From NCBI GenBank assembly GCA_964533185.1, contig CAZHLD010000062.1:1-20408 (forward strand): 20,408 nucleotides of DNA, given 5' to 3'. This DNA comes from CAZHLD01 sp964533185 (lineage in GTDB: Bacteria; Acidobacteriota; Terriglobia; Acidiferrales; UBA7541). A program made the translations under genes and the position numbers. Below the pieces are notes generated by a model. The model was not told the DNA's origin. It worked only from the letters and a program-made list of their open reading frames with translations, and did not search any database. Within the stretch, counting starts at the first letter, position 1. Each line of letters begins with the position of its first letter. Shown here piece after piece: positions 6,465 to 14,120 of this stretch.

Positions 6465-6503
6465 GTGCCGGGCCGCTGCTACTATCTAATCGGTGAGAAA
6501 TAG
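6465..6503 (+). pseudogene. Remnant of a second cupin gene (3' end only)
   Basis: Thirteen codons ending in TAG read VPGRCYYLIGEK, which aligns without gaps with the last 12 residues of the intact cupin (GPAGCRYLIGER): 7 of 12 identical, with the stop codon aligned. The similarity begins almost exactly where the right-hand REP ends. I infer that the RAYT/REP segment replaced or interrupted a cupin paralogue. The match is short, so chance is not fully excluded. Confidence 0.5.
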
Positions 6504-6539
6504 GAAAAGGAAATCAAAAACACTCATGAGGACGCAACC

Positions 6540-7252
6540 ATGAATTCCGCTGACGAGCAGCTCACCAAACTTTGTAAGTGGTTTGATGCACTGGAGCCAG
6601 ATTTTCAGGATGCTCTCCTCGCGCGGCAAATCCGTCGCGAAATTCATACAATTGTGGAATCCAATCCTTCCCTCCGTAGTTCAAAGAGCATTCTCTTCTG
6701 GTGGATGTATTGGACCTATGTAGGTTCGATTGTCATGGCTGTTCGCCGTCAGTTGAAGAAAATGGCATTTCTTTTCAACGCATCCTAAAAGAGTTGGAGC
6801 AGAGACCAGAGCTAATCACACGCGAACGCGCGCTTAACTTTTTCACAGCCATTCCGGATGATTCAGTTTTAACAACCATCCTTCGGAAGAAAGCTGAGAA
6901 AGAGTGGGACCGGCAGATGGGTGTTGGGATAAGAAAATTGTCATCCAAAGAAGTCAGTGCAGACCTTTTCGAACTCGAAAATGCAACCATAGCTGTGGAA
7001 ACTTTTGCCGACAGGTTTGTGGCGCATTTTGACAAGAAGAGATTATCCGGAGTGCTTAACGAACCCACTTTCGATGACCTTAATCGTGCGTTGGATACGA
7101 TCGAAAGACTGATGGTGAAATACGGATTTTTGCTCAAGGGGACAATTTATCCGGGGGGACGAATGCTTTCAAACTTGCCGGACGATTGGGACAGGGTTTT
7201 CCAATTCGCTTGGAAGAACCCGGAAGGAGCTAGTAACCCAGCAGTTTTGTGA
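6540..7252 (+). pseudogene. HEPN/AbiU2-like protein, split by a frameshift
   Basis: Two overlapping frames together encode about 237 residues. The first (6540-6788) gives FQDALLARQIRREIHTIVE and then WWMYWTYVGSIVMAVRRQLKK. The second continues with NGISFQRILKELEQRPELIT and on to NDLPDDW-like C-terminal sequence (LPDDWDRVFQFAW). The joined reading resembles AbiU2-like HEPN proteins, a family named after a lactococcal phage abortive-infection component. One missing base near the A-run at 6759-6762 would restore the frame. The start has GAGGA 7 nt upstream. Base composition is clearly A/T-richer than the neighbours (6841-6900 is 25/60 GC; 13021-13080 in the glycerate kinase is 45/60), suggesting horizontal origin. 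It could be a true pseudogene or an assembly indel. Family assignment is moderate; defence function is inference. Confidence 0.65.
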
Positions 7253-7359
7253 AGCTTGCCCCAGCTCTAGAGTGGCACAGGGTTTCAGCCGAGGCGCATT
7301 TTGGTCTTCTCTGCGAACGTCAGTGCCCCCACTCCTCTACGTTGTCCTTGCCGATTTTG

Positions 7360-7387
7360 CTAGCCACCAGCCACTCTCCACTATCTT
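7360..7387 (+). repeat. Heptad tandem array C (4 units)
   Basis: CTAGCCA, CCAGCCA, CTCTCCA and CTATCTT lie end to end in a 7-bp register. The last unit contains the glcF stop codon (CTA, 7381-7383). Short, but the register and the stop-codon position match arrays B and F. Confidence 0.6.
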
Positions 7388-8688
7388 GCCAACGCCCGGT
7401 CCAGCAGCTCCACCACGTGCAGCACTTCCTGCCCTGTCCCGTGAATATCCGTACCTGCGCGCAACTGCAGCATGCACCCCGGATTCGCAGTAACAATCGC
7501 CTGAGCGCCGGTCGCGCGCGCGTGTTCCATCTTGTCCGCCAGCAGTTCGAGTGAGGCCTGCGTCTCGGTCACGTTGTATACTCCCGCCGAGCCGCAGCAG
7601 TTATCCGCCAGTTGCATCTCCACCAGCTCGACGCCCGGCACCGCGCGAATCAGTTTCCGCGGCGCTTCACACACCTTCTGTCCATGCACCAGGTGACATG
7701 AATCCTGGTACGTCACCCGCAGCGGCACCTCGCGCATTGGTGCCACCAGTCCCAGCTCCGCCAAAAACTCGGTCACGTCCCGCATCTTCTCCCGAAATGT
7801 GCGTGCCTTCTCATGCGCCGAATCGCTAGCCGGAAACAGCAGCTCGTACTCCTTTAGCGTGGACCCGCACCCCGCCGCGTTCGTCACCACCGCGTCAAAC
7901 TCCCCGCCGAGGAACACGTCCATATTCTTCTGCGCCAGCTCCCGCGCCGACTCGCGCTCGCCCGCATGGACCGCCAGCGCCCCGCAACACAACTGTCCCG
8001 CCGGCACCACCACCTCGCAGCCGTTTGCCTGTAGCACGCGGATCGTCGCTTCGTTCAGCCGCGCAAACGCTACCTGCGCCACGCACCCTGCAAACAACGC
8101 CACCCGCGCGCGTCGCTTGCCCACGGCCGGAAACGTTTTCCCCAATTGCCCAAAGAAAAACTCATCCTCGATCCTCGGCATCAGGCGCTCGCGCTCGGCC
8201 AGACCCAGCAGCCTCAGGACGCCCGACCCGCGCGCCAGCCGCTGCAAGCCTGACCGCTGGTAGAACCGCACCGCGCGCGCCGCCGCCGCGATCCGTCCGG
8301 GGAAGGGAAGCAGATGCCGATAGACCAGCCCTCGCGCCATCCGCGCCAGCAGTGGCCGCCGAAAGTTCTGCTCGATCTGCGCCCGCGCCGCCTCCACCAG
8401 CTTCCCGTACTCCACCCCCGAAGGACACGCCGTCTCGCACGCCCGGCAGTCCAGGCAGCGGTCAATGTGCGTAACGAACGATTCCCCCAGCGCGAGCCGC
8501 CCCGTGTCCACCAGCACCATCTGCCGGATCCGCCCGCGCGGCGAATCCGCCTCCATGCCCCACAGCCGGTACGTCGGGCAATGGTTCAGGCACAGCCCGC
8601 AGTGGATGCACCGCGCGTAGTCCTCATAGGCGGGCCGCTCCGCCCCAGTGAACCCGCTTCGCCCGGTGATCTCAACGTGTTTTTCCAT
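7381..8688 (-). CDS. glcF: Glycolate oxidase iron-sulfur subunit
   Basis: 435-residue electron-transfer subunit of membrane-associated glycolate dehydrogenase, taking electrons from GlcD/GlcE flavins. Two ferredoxin-type clusters are visible: CIHCGLCLNHCP (Cys27, 30, 33, 37) and CLDCRACETACP (Cys78, 81, 84, 88). Two CCG-type cysteine-rich modules follow: FAGC...CCGALAVHAGE in the middle and DSCHLVHGQKV...NCCGSAGVYN near the C-terminus, typical of GlcF and heterodisulfide-reductase-like proteins. Length is close to the family norm. It is the last gene of glcD-glcE-glcF, 15 nt after the glcE stop, so almost certainly cotranscribed from the promoter upstream of glcD. Its TAG stop lies in heptad array C. 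The lactate-utilisation protein LutA is related, but the glcD/glcE neighbours favour GlcF. Confidence 0.94.
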   Translation of the reverse strand: MEKHVEITGRSGFTGAERPAYEDYARCIHCGLCLNHCPTYRLWGMEADSPRGRIRQMVLVDTGRLALGESFVTHIDRCLDCRACETACPSGVEYGKLVEAARAQIEQNFRRPLLARMARGLVYRHLLPFPGRIAAAARAVRFYQRSGLQRLARGSGVLRLLGLAERERLMPRIEDEFFFGQLGKTFPAVGKRRARVALFAGCVAQVAFARLNEATIRVLQANGCEVVVPAGQLCCGALAVHAGERESARELAQKNMDVFLGGEFDAVVTNAAGCGSTLKEYELLFPASDSAHEKARTFREKMRDVTEFLAELGLVAPMREVPLRVTYQDSCHLVHGQKVCEAPRKLIRAVPGVELVEMQLADNCCGSAGVYNVTETQASLELLADKMEHARATGAQAIVTANPGCMLQLRAGTDIHGTGQEVLHVVELLDRALAR

Positions 8689-8703
8689 TCTCGTGCGCCG
8701 GCC

Positions 8704-10056
8704 TCAGATACCGCCGACGAATCTCCCCGGTGCAAGAATTCCTCCCGGGTCAAACACCATCTTCATCCGTCGCATCAGCTCCACGTCCTCGCGCGCTGCG
8801 CCCCACACATTCACCTCGCGCTTCAACTCCGCCGGACACAACTCAATCACCGCCCGAGCCCCCGCCTCCTCCGCCGCTGCGAAAATCTCCTCGCACGCGC
8901 GCCGCACACTGTCTCCTTCGCGGCCCGCCTCCGGCCACACCGCGAAGTACACCATGCCGCCCGCTCGCACCACCGCGCACGAGGCCAACTGGTTACGCAA
9001 TGCTATCTCCCGCAGCCGCTCAACCAGCTCGGCCACTGCCGTCGGCAGCGCGCTGATGCGAAAGATCGTCGCCGCCGGGTGCGCCTCGAGAACGTGCTTT
9101 ACGAACTCCCGCACCCGCCCGAGCAGCAATTGCTTCTCCGCATCCGTCAGCGCCTGGAACTGCTTCGCCCGCGTCTGAACCGCCATTTGCTCCAATTGCG
9201 TCCCGTGTCGCTGAACCACCTTCTCATTCCCCGCCGCAGCCACGACCACCGACCACATCTCCGCCGGCAGCTTCTCGCTCCCTATGATTTTCGCCGCGCC
9301 AGGCTCCACCACCTCCACCAGCCGCGGCGACAGCGGCGACTTCGCAATCGCCTGGACCAGCGCCATCGCTTCCTCCGCGTTCGTGTAGCTGGTCACAAAC
9401 GTCTGCTGCGCCGGCGGCAGAGGAAACGTCTTGAAGTTCACGCGCGTGATCACGCCCAGCGTTCCCAGCGACCCAATCAGCAGCTTGTGCAGGTCGTAGC
9501 CGGTAACGTTCTTCACCACCCGCCCGCCGCTCTTGCACAGCTTCCCATCGCCGGTCACAAACTCCACCCCCAGTACAAAATCCCGCGGCCCGCCGTACGC
9601 ATACCGCAGCGGCGACACCGAATTTGCCGCCACCACTCCGCCGATCGTCGCCCGCTCCATGAACGGCACTAGCAGCGGCAGGAATTGTTTCTTTTCCGCC
9701 AGCACCTCGAGCAGTTTTTCCGCGCCGATCCCGGCCTCCACGCCCAGCGTCAGGTCCCCCGGGTCGTACGCCAGCACGCGATTCATCCGCGTCATGTCCA
9801 GCGCGATGTCGTACTGCCGCGGCGGCATCCCGATCCCGAGCTTCGTTCGCCCGCCCATCGGAATCACCGCCAGCTTCTCCGCCGCGGCGAACCGCACCAC
9901 CTCGGCGACCTCTTCGGTCGAGCCGGGACGCACCACCACCGCCGGTCGCGCGCCGTCCACAGCGCAGGCCTCGAGCGTCGCCGCGTCCGTCGCAACGTTC
10001 GACGGGCCGGCCAGCTTTTCCAGTCTTTCCACAAACGAGGTGGGTCGTGTGCTCAC
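8704..10056 (-). CDS. glcE: Glycolate oxidase FAD-binding subunit
   Basis: 450-residue FAD-linked oxidoreductase of the FAD_binding_4 (PCMH) fold. The FAD-binding half runs from VVVRPGSTEEVAEVVRFA (about 35-52) through PMGGRTKLGIG and LTLGVEAGIGAEKL to GGRVVKNVTGYDLHKLLIGS with LGTLGVI. The C-terminal half is less conserved and ends MKMVFDPGGILAPGRF, the usual terminal motif. It is longer than Escherichia coli GlcE (about 350 residues), as in many non-enteric homologues. The start is GTG; no ATG is available nearby and the preceding glcD stop is only 9 nt away, implying translational coupling. As a partner of GlcD and GlcF it would contribute the second flavin of the complex. Confidence 0.9.
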   Translation of the reverse strand: MSTRPTSFVERLEKLAGPSNVATDAATLEACAVDGARPAVVVRPGSTEEVAEVVRFAAAEKLAVIPMGGRTKLGIGMPPRQYDIALDMTRMNRVLAYDPGDLTLGVEAGIGAEKLLEVLAEKKQFLPLLVPFMERATIGGVVAANSVSPLRYAYGGPRDFVLGVEFVTGDGKLCKSGGRVVKNVTGYDLHKLLIGSLGTLGVITRVNFKTFPLPPAQQTFVTSYTNAEEAMALVQAIAKSPLSPRLVEVVEPGAAKIIGSEKLPAEMWSVVVAAAGNEKVVQRHGTQLEQMAVQTRAKQFQALTDAEKQLLLGRVREFVKHVLEAHPAATIFRISALPTAVAELVERLREIALRNQLASCAVVRAGGMVYFAVWPEAGREGDSVRRACEEIFAAAEEAGARAVIELCPAELKREVNVWGAAREDVELMRRMKMVFDPGGILAPGRFVGGI

Positions 10057-10065
10057 GAAGGAGTC

Positions 10066-11499
10066 TCAGGCAGGACTCACCGACGACACCGGCATTGGCC
10101 GCACGCGCACTTCGCCGCAGCCTTTGCCGAACGGGAAAACTTTGCCGGGGTTCAGCCGCCCCGACGGGTTAAACGCCGCGCGCACCCGCCGCATCAGGTC
10201 AAGGTCGTCCGCGCTGAAGAGCAGCGGCATCAGCTCGTTTTTCTCCATGCCCACGCCGTGCTCGCCCGTCAACACGCCGCCCTGGTCGATGCACCACTGC
10301 ATGATTTCGTTCGCCGCGTTCACGGCGCGCTCAAACTGCTCCGGGTCGCGCTGGTCAAAGAGGATAATCGGGTGCAGGTTGCCGTCCCCGGCATGAAAAA
10401 TGTTCCCGATCTGGAAGCCGTACTTCTTCCCAATCTCTTCGATCCGCCGCAGTGTCGCCGGCAGTTTCGTTCGCGGGATCACGCCGTCCTGCACGTAGTA
10501 ACTCGGCGAGAGCCGCCCCACCGCGCCAAAGGCGTTCTTGCGACCCTTCCACAGCAGCTCGCGCTCGCGGTCGTCTTTCGCCACGCGCACCTCGCGCGCG
10601 TGATGCTCCCGGCACACCGCCGAGACTTGCTCCGCCTGCCACTCCACCGCTTCGCGCAACCCCTCGACTTCAATCAGCAGCACCGCCGCGCTATCCATCG
10701 GGAAGCCCGCGTGGACAAACTCCTCCACCGCCCGCAGCGTCCAGCCGTCCAACATCTCGCACGCCGCCGGCGTGATCGCCCGCGCCGTGATCTCCACCAC
10801 CGTCTCGGTCGCGTCGTCCACCGTCTCATAGACGGCCAGCAGCGTCTTCACCGCTTCCGGCAGCCGCGAGAGCTTCACCGTAATCTCGGTCACAATCGCC
10901 AGCGTCCCCTCCGACCCCACCAGCAGCCCGGTCAAATCGTACCCGGGCGTCTCCGCCGTCCGCCCGCCCACCCGCACCACCGCGCCATCCGGCAGCACCA
11001 ACTCGAGCCCGGTGACGTGGTTCGTCGTCACTCCGTAAGCCAGCGTGTGCGGACCGCCGGCGTTCTCCGCCACGTTTCCGCCGATCGTGCACGCCTTTTG
11101 GCTCGATGGGTCGGGAGCAAAGTAAAGTCCCGCGTGCTCCACCGCGAGCGTCAGGTCCAGGTTCACTACGCCCGGCTGCACAACCGCGTGCTGGTTCTCG
11201 TAGTCAATCTCAATGATCCGGTTCATCCGCGAAAACACCAGCATCAACCCGCCCTCGCGCGCCAGCGCACCGCCGGATAGGCCCGTCCCCGCCCCTCGCC
11301 CGACCAGTGGAACCGCAAACTTTCCCGCAGCCTTGACAATCTTCACCACGTCCTCAGTAGTCCGCGGGAACACCACGCACTCCGGCCGCGCCTGCTCCAC
11401 CGACCCGTCGTACTCGTACATCAACAGGTCCTCTGCCCGCGCGAGCACTCCCTCGCGACCCAGTATCTCCTCCATCTCGCGTATGAATCGCTTATCCAT
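10066..11499 (-). CDS. glcD: Glycolate oxidase catalytic subunit
   Basis: 477-residue FAD enzyme that oxidises glycolate (and often D-lactate) to glyoxylate (pyruvate). The N-terminal FAD domain shows YEYDGSVEQARPECVVFP (about 28-45), PLVGRGAGTGLSGGAL (about 64-79), FAPDPSSQKACTIGGNVAENAGGP and GLLVGSEGTLAIVTEI. The C-terminal oxidase domain carries GNIFHAGDGNLHP and GGVLTGEHGVGMEKN, where His residues bind metal and substrate in the family, and ends in FNPSGRLNPGKVFP. Length is normal. It is first in the operon glcD-glcE-glcF. A good sigma-70-type promoter lies 24-52 nt upstream of the ATG. Related D-lactate dehydrogenases share these motifs; the glcE and glcF partners settle the call. Confidence 0.95.
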   Translation of the reverse strand: MDKRFIREMEEILGREGVLARAEDLLMYEYDGSVEQARPECVVFPRTTEDVVKIVKAAGKFAVPLVGRGAGTGLSGGALAREGGLMLVFSRMNRIIEIDYENQHAVVQPGVVNLDLTLAVEHAGLYFAPDPSSQKACTIGGNVAENAGGPHTLAYGVTTNHVTGLELVLPDGAVVRVGGRTAETPGYDLTGLLVGSEGTLAIVTEITVKLSRLPEAVKTLLAVYETVDDATETVVEITARAITPAACEMLDGWTLRAVEEFVHAGFPMDSAAVLLIEVEGLREAVEWQAEQVSAVCREHHAREVRVAKDDRERELLWKGRKNAFGAVGRLSPSYYVQDGVIPRTKLPATLRRIEEIGKKYGFQIGNIFHAGDGNLHPIILFDQRDPEQFERAVNAANEIMQWCIDQGGVLTGEHGVGMEKNELMPLLFSADDLDLMRRVRAAFNPSGRLNPGKVFPFGKGCGEVRVRPMPVSSVSPA

Positions 11500-11522
11500 G
11501 GCTAGCGTCTGGTTCTTCGGCC

Positions 11523-11551
11523 ACTATATTCTCCGCTCTGGTCTGCGTCAA
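11523..11551 (-). promoter_or_regulatory. Promoter of the glcDEF operon
   Basis: On the minus strand TTGACG (11551-11546) and TATAGT (11528-11523) are separated by exactly 17 nt. Both hexamers match 5 of 6 consensus bases. Transcription would start about 17 nt before the glcD ATG at 11499. No strong Shine-Dalgarno sequence is visible in this short leader. Confidence 0.65.
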
Positions 11552-11581
11552 CGCGCGCCCACTGCAGCTTTTCCTCTTCTC

Positions 11582-11630
11582 CCTGTCACCTGCCCCCTAC
11601 CACCTGCCCCATACCACCTGCCACCTTTTC
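11582..11630 (+). repeat. Heptad tandem array D (7 units)
   Basis: Seven uninterrupted 7-bp units, including CCTGTCA, CCTGCCC (twice), CCTACCA and CCTGCCA. It lies between the divergent glcD and dehydrogenase genes, and runs directly into an ATCTGTG motif (11634-11640) of the other repeat family. Confidence 0.85.
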
Positions 11631-11638
11631 TTCATCTG

Positions 11639-11647
11639 TGCTACTCT
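11639..11647 (+). promoter_or_regulatory. Extended -10 (TGCTACTCT) for the dehydrogenase gene
   Basis: Same TGCTANNNT form as at 58, 1078, 2204 and 20290, placed 23 nt before the ATG at 11671. CTGCCA (11618-11623), inside array D, is an 18-nt-spaced -35 candidate with 4 of 6 matches. Confidence 0.35.
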
Positions 11648-11670
11648 CCCGTTCTTCCCGAGGCTGGTCC

Positions 11671-12654
11671 ATGTCCAAAGGCCGCATCTTCGCCACTCAC
11701 CGTCTCTTCGACGCCCCGCGCCAGCTCCTCGCCGCCCATTTCGACGTGGACTACTGGGAGCGCCCTGAGCGTCCGCCTCGCGAGGAAGTTCTCCGCTGCG
11801 TCTCGGATAAAGACGCGCTCATCTGCCTGCTCACCGAAAAAATCAACGACGAACTGCTCGCCGCCGCCCCCAGGCTCCGCATCGTCGCCAACGTGGCCGT
11901 CGGCTTCGACAATATCGACCTTGCCGCCTGCTCCCGCCGCAAGATCGTCGCCACCAACACCCCCGGCGTCCTCGACGAAACCACGGCCGACTTCGCCTGG
12001 ACTCTGCTCATGGCCGTCGCCCGCCGTTTGATTGAAGGTGATCGCCTCGGGCGCTCCGGCCAGTGGCGCGGCTGGAACCTCGACCAACTCTGCGGCGCTG
12101 ACGTCCATGGCAAGACCATCGGCTTCCTCGGCTTTGGACGCATCGGCCGGGCCGTCGCCCGCCGTTCGCGCGGCTTCGGCATGAAGGTCATCTATAACGA
12201 CGCCATCCGCGCCCCCCTCGAAATCGAGCGCGAGCTCGTCGCCGAGTTTCTCACCCGCGAACAGGTCCTCGCCCAGGCCGACTTCCTCTCTCTCCATGTG
12301 CCGCTTCTCCCCGAAACCCGCCACCTCATCTCCCGTGCCGAGCTCGCCCGCATGAAGCCCACCGCGTTTCTCATCAACACCTCGCGCGGGCCGGTGGTGG
12401 ACGAAGCCGCCCTGGTCGAAGCGCTCGACGCCGGACGCATCGCCGGCGCCGCCCTCGACGTCTACGAAAACGAGCCGGCCATCCATCCCGGCCTCGTCAA
12501 ACGCGACAACATCGTCCTCGCGCCGCACATTGCCTCGGCTTCGGTTGAAACGCGCACGAAGATGGCCGTCATGGCCGCCGAAAACGTCATCGCCCTGTTC
12601 CACGGCCGCCGCCCCCCCAACGCCCTCAACCCCGAGGTGCTGGGTTCCGGGTAG
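11671..12654 (+). CDS. D-2-hydroxyacid dehydrogenase, probable glyoxylate/hydroxypyruvate reductase
   Basis: 327-residue NAD(P)H-dependent enzyme of the D-isomer 2-hydroxyacid dehydrogenase family. The first catalytic half contains VGFDNIDLAAC; the Rossmann half opens with GFLGFGRIGRAVARR (about 150). The catalytic triad is visible: Arg239 in INTSRGPVVDEAAL, Glu268 in DVYENEP and His286 in APHIAS. Length and motifs match GyaR-type glyoxylate reductases and hydroxypyruvate reductases, which reduce glyoxylate to glycolate or hydroxypyruvate to D-glycerate. The position between glycolate oxidase and glycerate 2-kinase supports that substrate range. The ATG at 11671 (MSKGRIF) fits family N-termini; a longer frame upstream adds unrelated residues. 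Its TAG stop is the end of a REP head, GTAG. Probably cotranscribed with the kinase 117 nt downstream. Exact substrate is inference. Confidence 0.9.
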   Translation: MSKGRIFATHRLFDAPRQLLAAHFDVDYWERPERPPREEVLRCVSDKDALICLLTEKINDELLAAAPRLRIVANVAVGFDNIDLAACSRRKIVATNTPGVLDETTADFAWTLLMAVARRLIEGDRLGRSGQWRGWNLDQLCGADVHGKTIGFLGFGRIGRAVARRSRGFGMKVIYNDAIRAPLEIERELVAEFLTREQVLAQADFLSLHVPLLPETRHLISRAELARMKPTAFLINTSRGPVVDEAALVEALDAGRIAGAALDVYENEPAIHPGLVKRDNIVLAPHIASASVETRTKMAVMAAENVIALFHGRRPPNALNPEVLGSG

Positions 12655-12673
12655 CGCCGGCATCCTTGCCGGC
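12651..12673 (+). repeat. GTAG-headed REP hairpin after the dehydrogenase
   Basis: GTAG (12651-12654) is followed by C and the hairpin GCCGGCA-TCCT-TGCCGGC (12656-12673). The TAG of the head is the stop codon of the dehydrogenase gene. AATTTTC follows, so it could also slow or terminate transcription. Confidence 0.75.
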
Positions 12674-12689
12674 AATTTTCATGCTTCAA

Positions 12690-12759
12690 TTTTTGACTTT
12701 GAACTCTTGACTCCGACCGGATAACAGACAACGGACAACGACCAACGGATAACGAATAG
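12690..12759 (+). repeat. Heptad tandem array E (10 units)
   Basis: Ten uninterrupted 7-bp units, from TTTTTGA and CTTTGAA through CTCCGAC to CGGATAA, CAGACAA, CGGACAA, CGACCAA and CGAATAG. The longest array in the window. It ends 12 nt before the glycerate kinase ATG. The CGGACAA unit is shared exactly with array F. Confidence 0.9.
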
Positions 12760-12771
12760 CGCCCTCCTTCC

Positions 12772-14082
12772 ATGCCCGACCTCAAATCCACCGCCCGCCA
12801 TCTCTTCACGGAAACCCTCGCGGCCATTGACATCCCTGCCACGCTCCAGCGTAGGCTCGCCCGCTCCGGCACGCGCATCCATTGTGCCGACGCCATCGTC
12901 GATCTCGCCGCCTTCCGGCAGGTCCGCGTCGTCGCCTTCGGCAAAGCCGCCTTCGCTATGGCCAGTGGTCTTGCAGACCTCCTCGCGCCCGACGTGCGCC
13001 CGCTCGGCATTCTCGTCACGCCCTCGCCAGCCCCGCGCGTGCTCGACGGCTTCCAGGTGTTCGTCGCCGGCCATCCCGTCCCCACGGCGCAAAGCCTCGC
13101 CGCTGGCCGCGCCATCCTCGACCTGCTGGCCTCCTGCGAAGAGCACACGCTCCTCTTTTTCCTTCTCTCCGGCGGCGGCTCAGCCCTGGTCGAATTGCCG
13201 CTCGATCCGTCCCTCACCCTCGACGACGTCCAGTCTCTCAACCGCCTCCTGGTCACCTGCGGCGCTCCCATCGATGACATCAACGCTGTCCGCAAGCATC
13301 TCTCCGCCGTCAAAGGTGGGCGCCTGGCCGCCGCAGCCCCGCTCTCGACAAAACTCACCTATGGCGTCAGCGACGTCCCTGTTGGCCGCGAATCCGCTCT
13401 CGCCTCCGGCCCCACGCTCCCCGACCCAACCACAGTCGCCGACGCCTATCGCTTGATCAATCAGTACGGCCTGCTCGCAAAATTCCCGCCGCGCCTCCGC
13501 GCGCTCATCGACCGCCGCGCCCTCACCGAAACTCCCAAGCCCGGCGATCCGGCCTTCTCCCGCGCGCACTTCGAGATCCTGCTCGGCATGACCGACCTCT
13601 TTCACCAGGCGCATCGCGTCGCCGAAGCCGCCGGCTGCGTCACCATCTGCGACAACTCCACGGACGACTGGCCGCTCGAGCCTGCCGCCGACTTCCTGCT
13701 CGACCAGCTTGCCCAGCTCCGCCAGGCCAACCCCGGCCGACGCGTTGCCGTCATCGCCGATGGCGAAGTCAGCTCGCCTGTCACCGGCGATGGCCTCGGC
13801 GGACGCAATTCCGCCTTTGTCCTTTATTGTGTGGAGAAAATTGCAGACTTACAGGTGGCCGTGCTCAGCGCCGGCACCGACGGCGTGGATGGCAATAGCC
13901 CCGCCGCCGGCGCCGTTGCCGATGGCGCGTCATTCGGTCGCGCCCGCGCCGCAGGCCTCGACCCGCGCGACTTCTTCCGCCGCAGCGACGCTTACAACTT
14001 TTTCAGGCAGCTCGGCGACGCCATCGAAACCGGCCCCACCGGCAACAACCTCCGCGACCTCCGCATCCTCCTCGCCGAGTAG
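12772..14082 (+). CDS. Glycerate 2-kinase (MOFRL/DUF4147 family)
   Basis: 436-residue kinase expected to convert D-glycerate and ATP to 2-phosphoglycerate, feeding lower glycolysis. Conserved blocks are VVAFGKAAFAMASGL (about 58), GHPVPTAQSLAAGR (about 99), the ATP-site glycine cluster LSGGGSALVELP (about 130-141), RKHLSAVKGGRLA (about 175) and DVPVGRESALASGPT. The C-terminal MOFRL domain shows VIADGEVSSPVTGDGLGGRN (about 325), SAGTDGVDGNSPAAGA and the terminal TGPTGNNLRDLRI. Length matches the class (GckA/TtuD-like, EC 2.7.1.165). It follows the probable hydroxypyruvate/glyoxylate reductase, giving a two-step reduction and phosphorylation branch, divergent from glcDEF. The ribosome-binding site is not obvious (CCTCCTTCC precedes ATG). 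Array E fills its leader. It is convergent with the aminopeptidase gene. Confidence 0.93.
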   Translation: MPDLKSTARHLFTETLAAIDIPATLQRRLARSGTRIHCADAIVDLAAFRQVRVVAFGKAAFAMASGLADLLAPDVRPLGILVTPSPAPRVLDGFQVFVAGHPVPTAQSLAAGRAILDLLASCEEHTLLFFLLSGGGSALVELPLDPSLTLDDVQSLNRLLVTCGAPIDDINAVRKHLSAVKGGRLAAAAPLSTKLTYGVSDVPVGRESALASGPTLPDPTTVADAYRLINQYGLLAKFPPRLRALIDRRALTETPKPGDPAFSRAHFEILLGMTDLFHQAHRVAEAAGCVTICDNSTDDWPLEPAADFLLDQLAQLRQANPGRRVAVIADGEVSSPVTGDGLGGRNSAFVLYCVEKIADLQVAVLSAGTDGVDGNSPAAGAVADGASFGRARAAGLDPRDFFRRSDAYNFFRQLGDAIETGPTGNNLRDLRILLAE

Positions 14083-14091
14083 CTCGCCTGT

Positions 14092-14114
14092 GTAGGGGCC
14101 GGCTTTGGCCGGCC
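14092..14114 (+). repeat. GTAG-headed REP hairpin after glycerate kinase
   Basis: GTAG (14092-14095) and GG precede-overlap the hairpin GGCCGGC-TTTG-GCCGGCC (14097-14114). It lies 9 nt past the stop codon and is followed by TTCTCG. Same head-plus-hairpin plan as 12651 and 20177, but with a different stem. Confidence 0.75.
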
Positions 14115-14120
14115 TTCTCG

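Noticed and set aside
6750..6790. Programmed -1 ribosomal frameshift joining the two AbiU2-like frames
   Set aside because: No canonical slippery heptamer lies in the right frame (codons read AAG AAA ATG) and no clear downstream structure was seen; a mutation or sequencing indel in the A-run is simpler.
7249..7554. Small gene between the AbiU2-like gene and glcF
   Set aside because: Mostly overlaps glcF on the other strand, with no ribosome-binding site or recognisable motif; the spacer itself holds only heptad array C.
9685..11280. 531-residue open frame opposite glcD/glcE
   Set aside because: His/Arg/Pro-rich antisense translation of GC-rich codons with no recognisable domain; glcD and glcE on the other strand carry full family motifs. 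The same applies to other long antisense frames at 450-1763, 4129-5274, 8314-9672, 11641-12675 and 15335-16072.
11582..11630. CRISPR array
   Set aside because: Repeats are contiguous 7-mers without unique spacers, and no cas genes are present.
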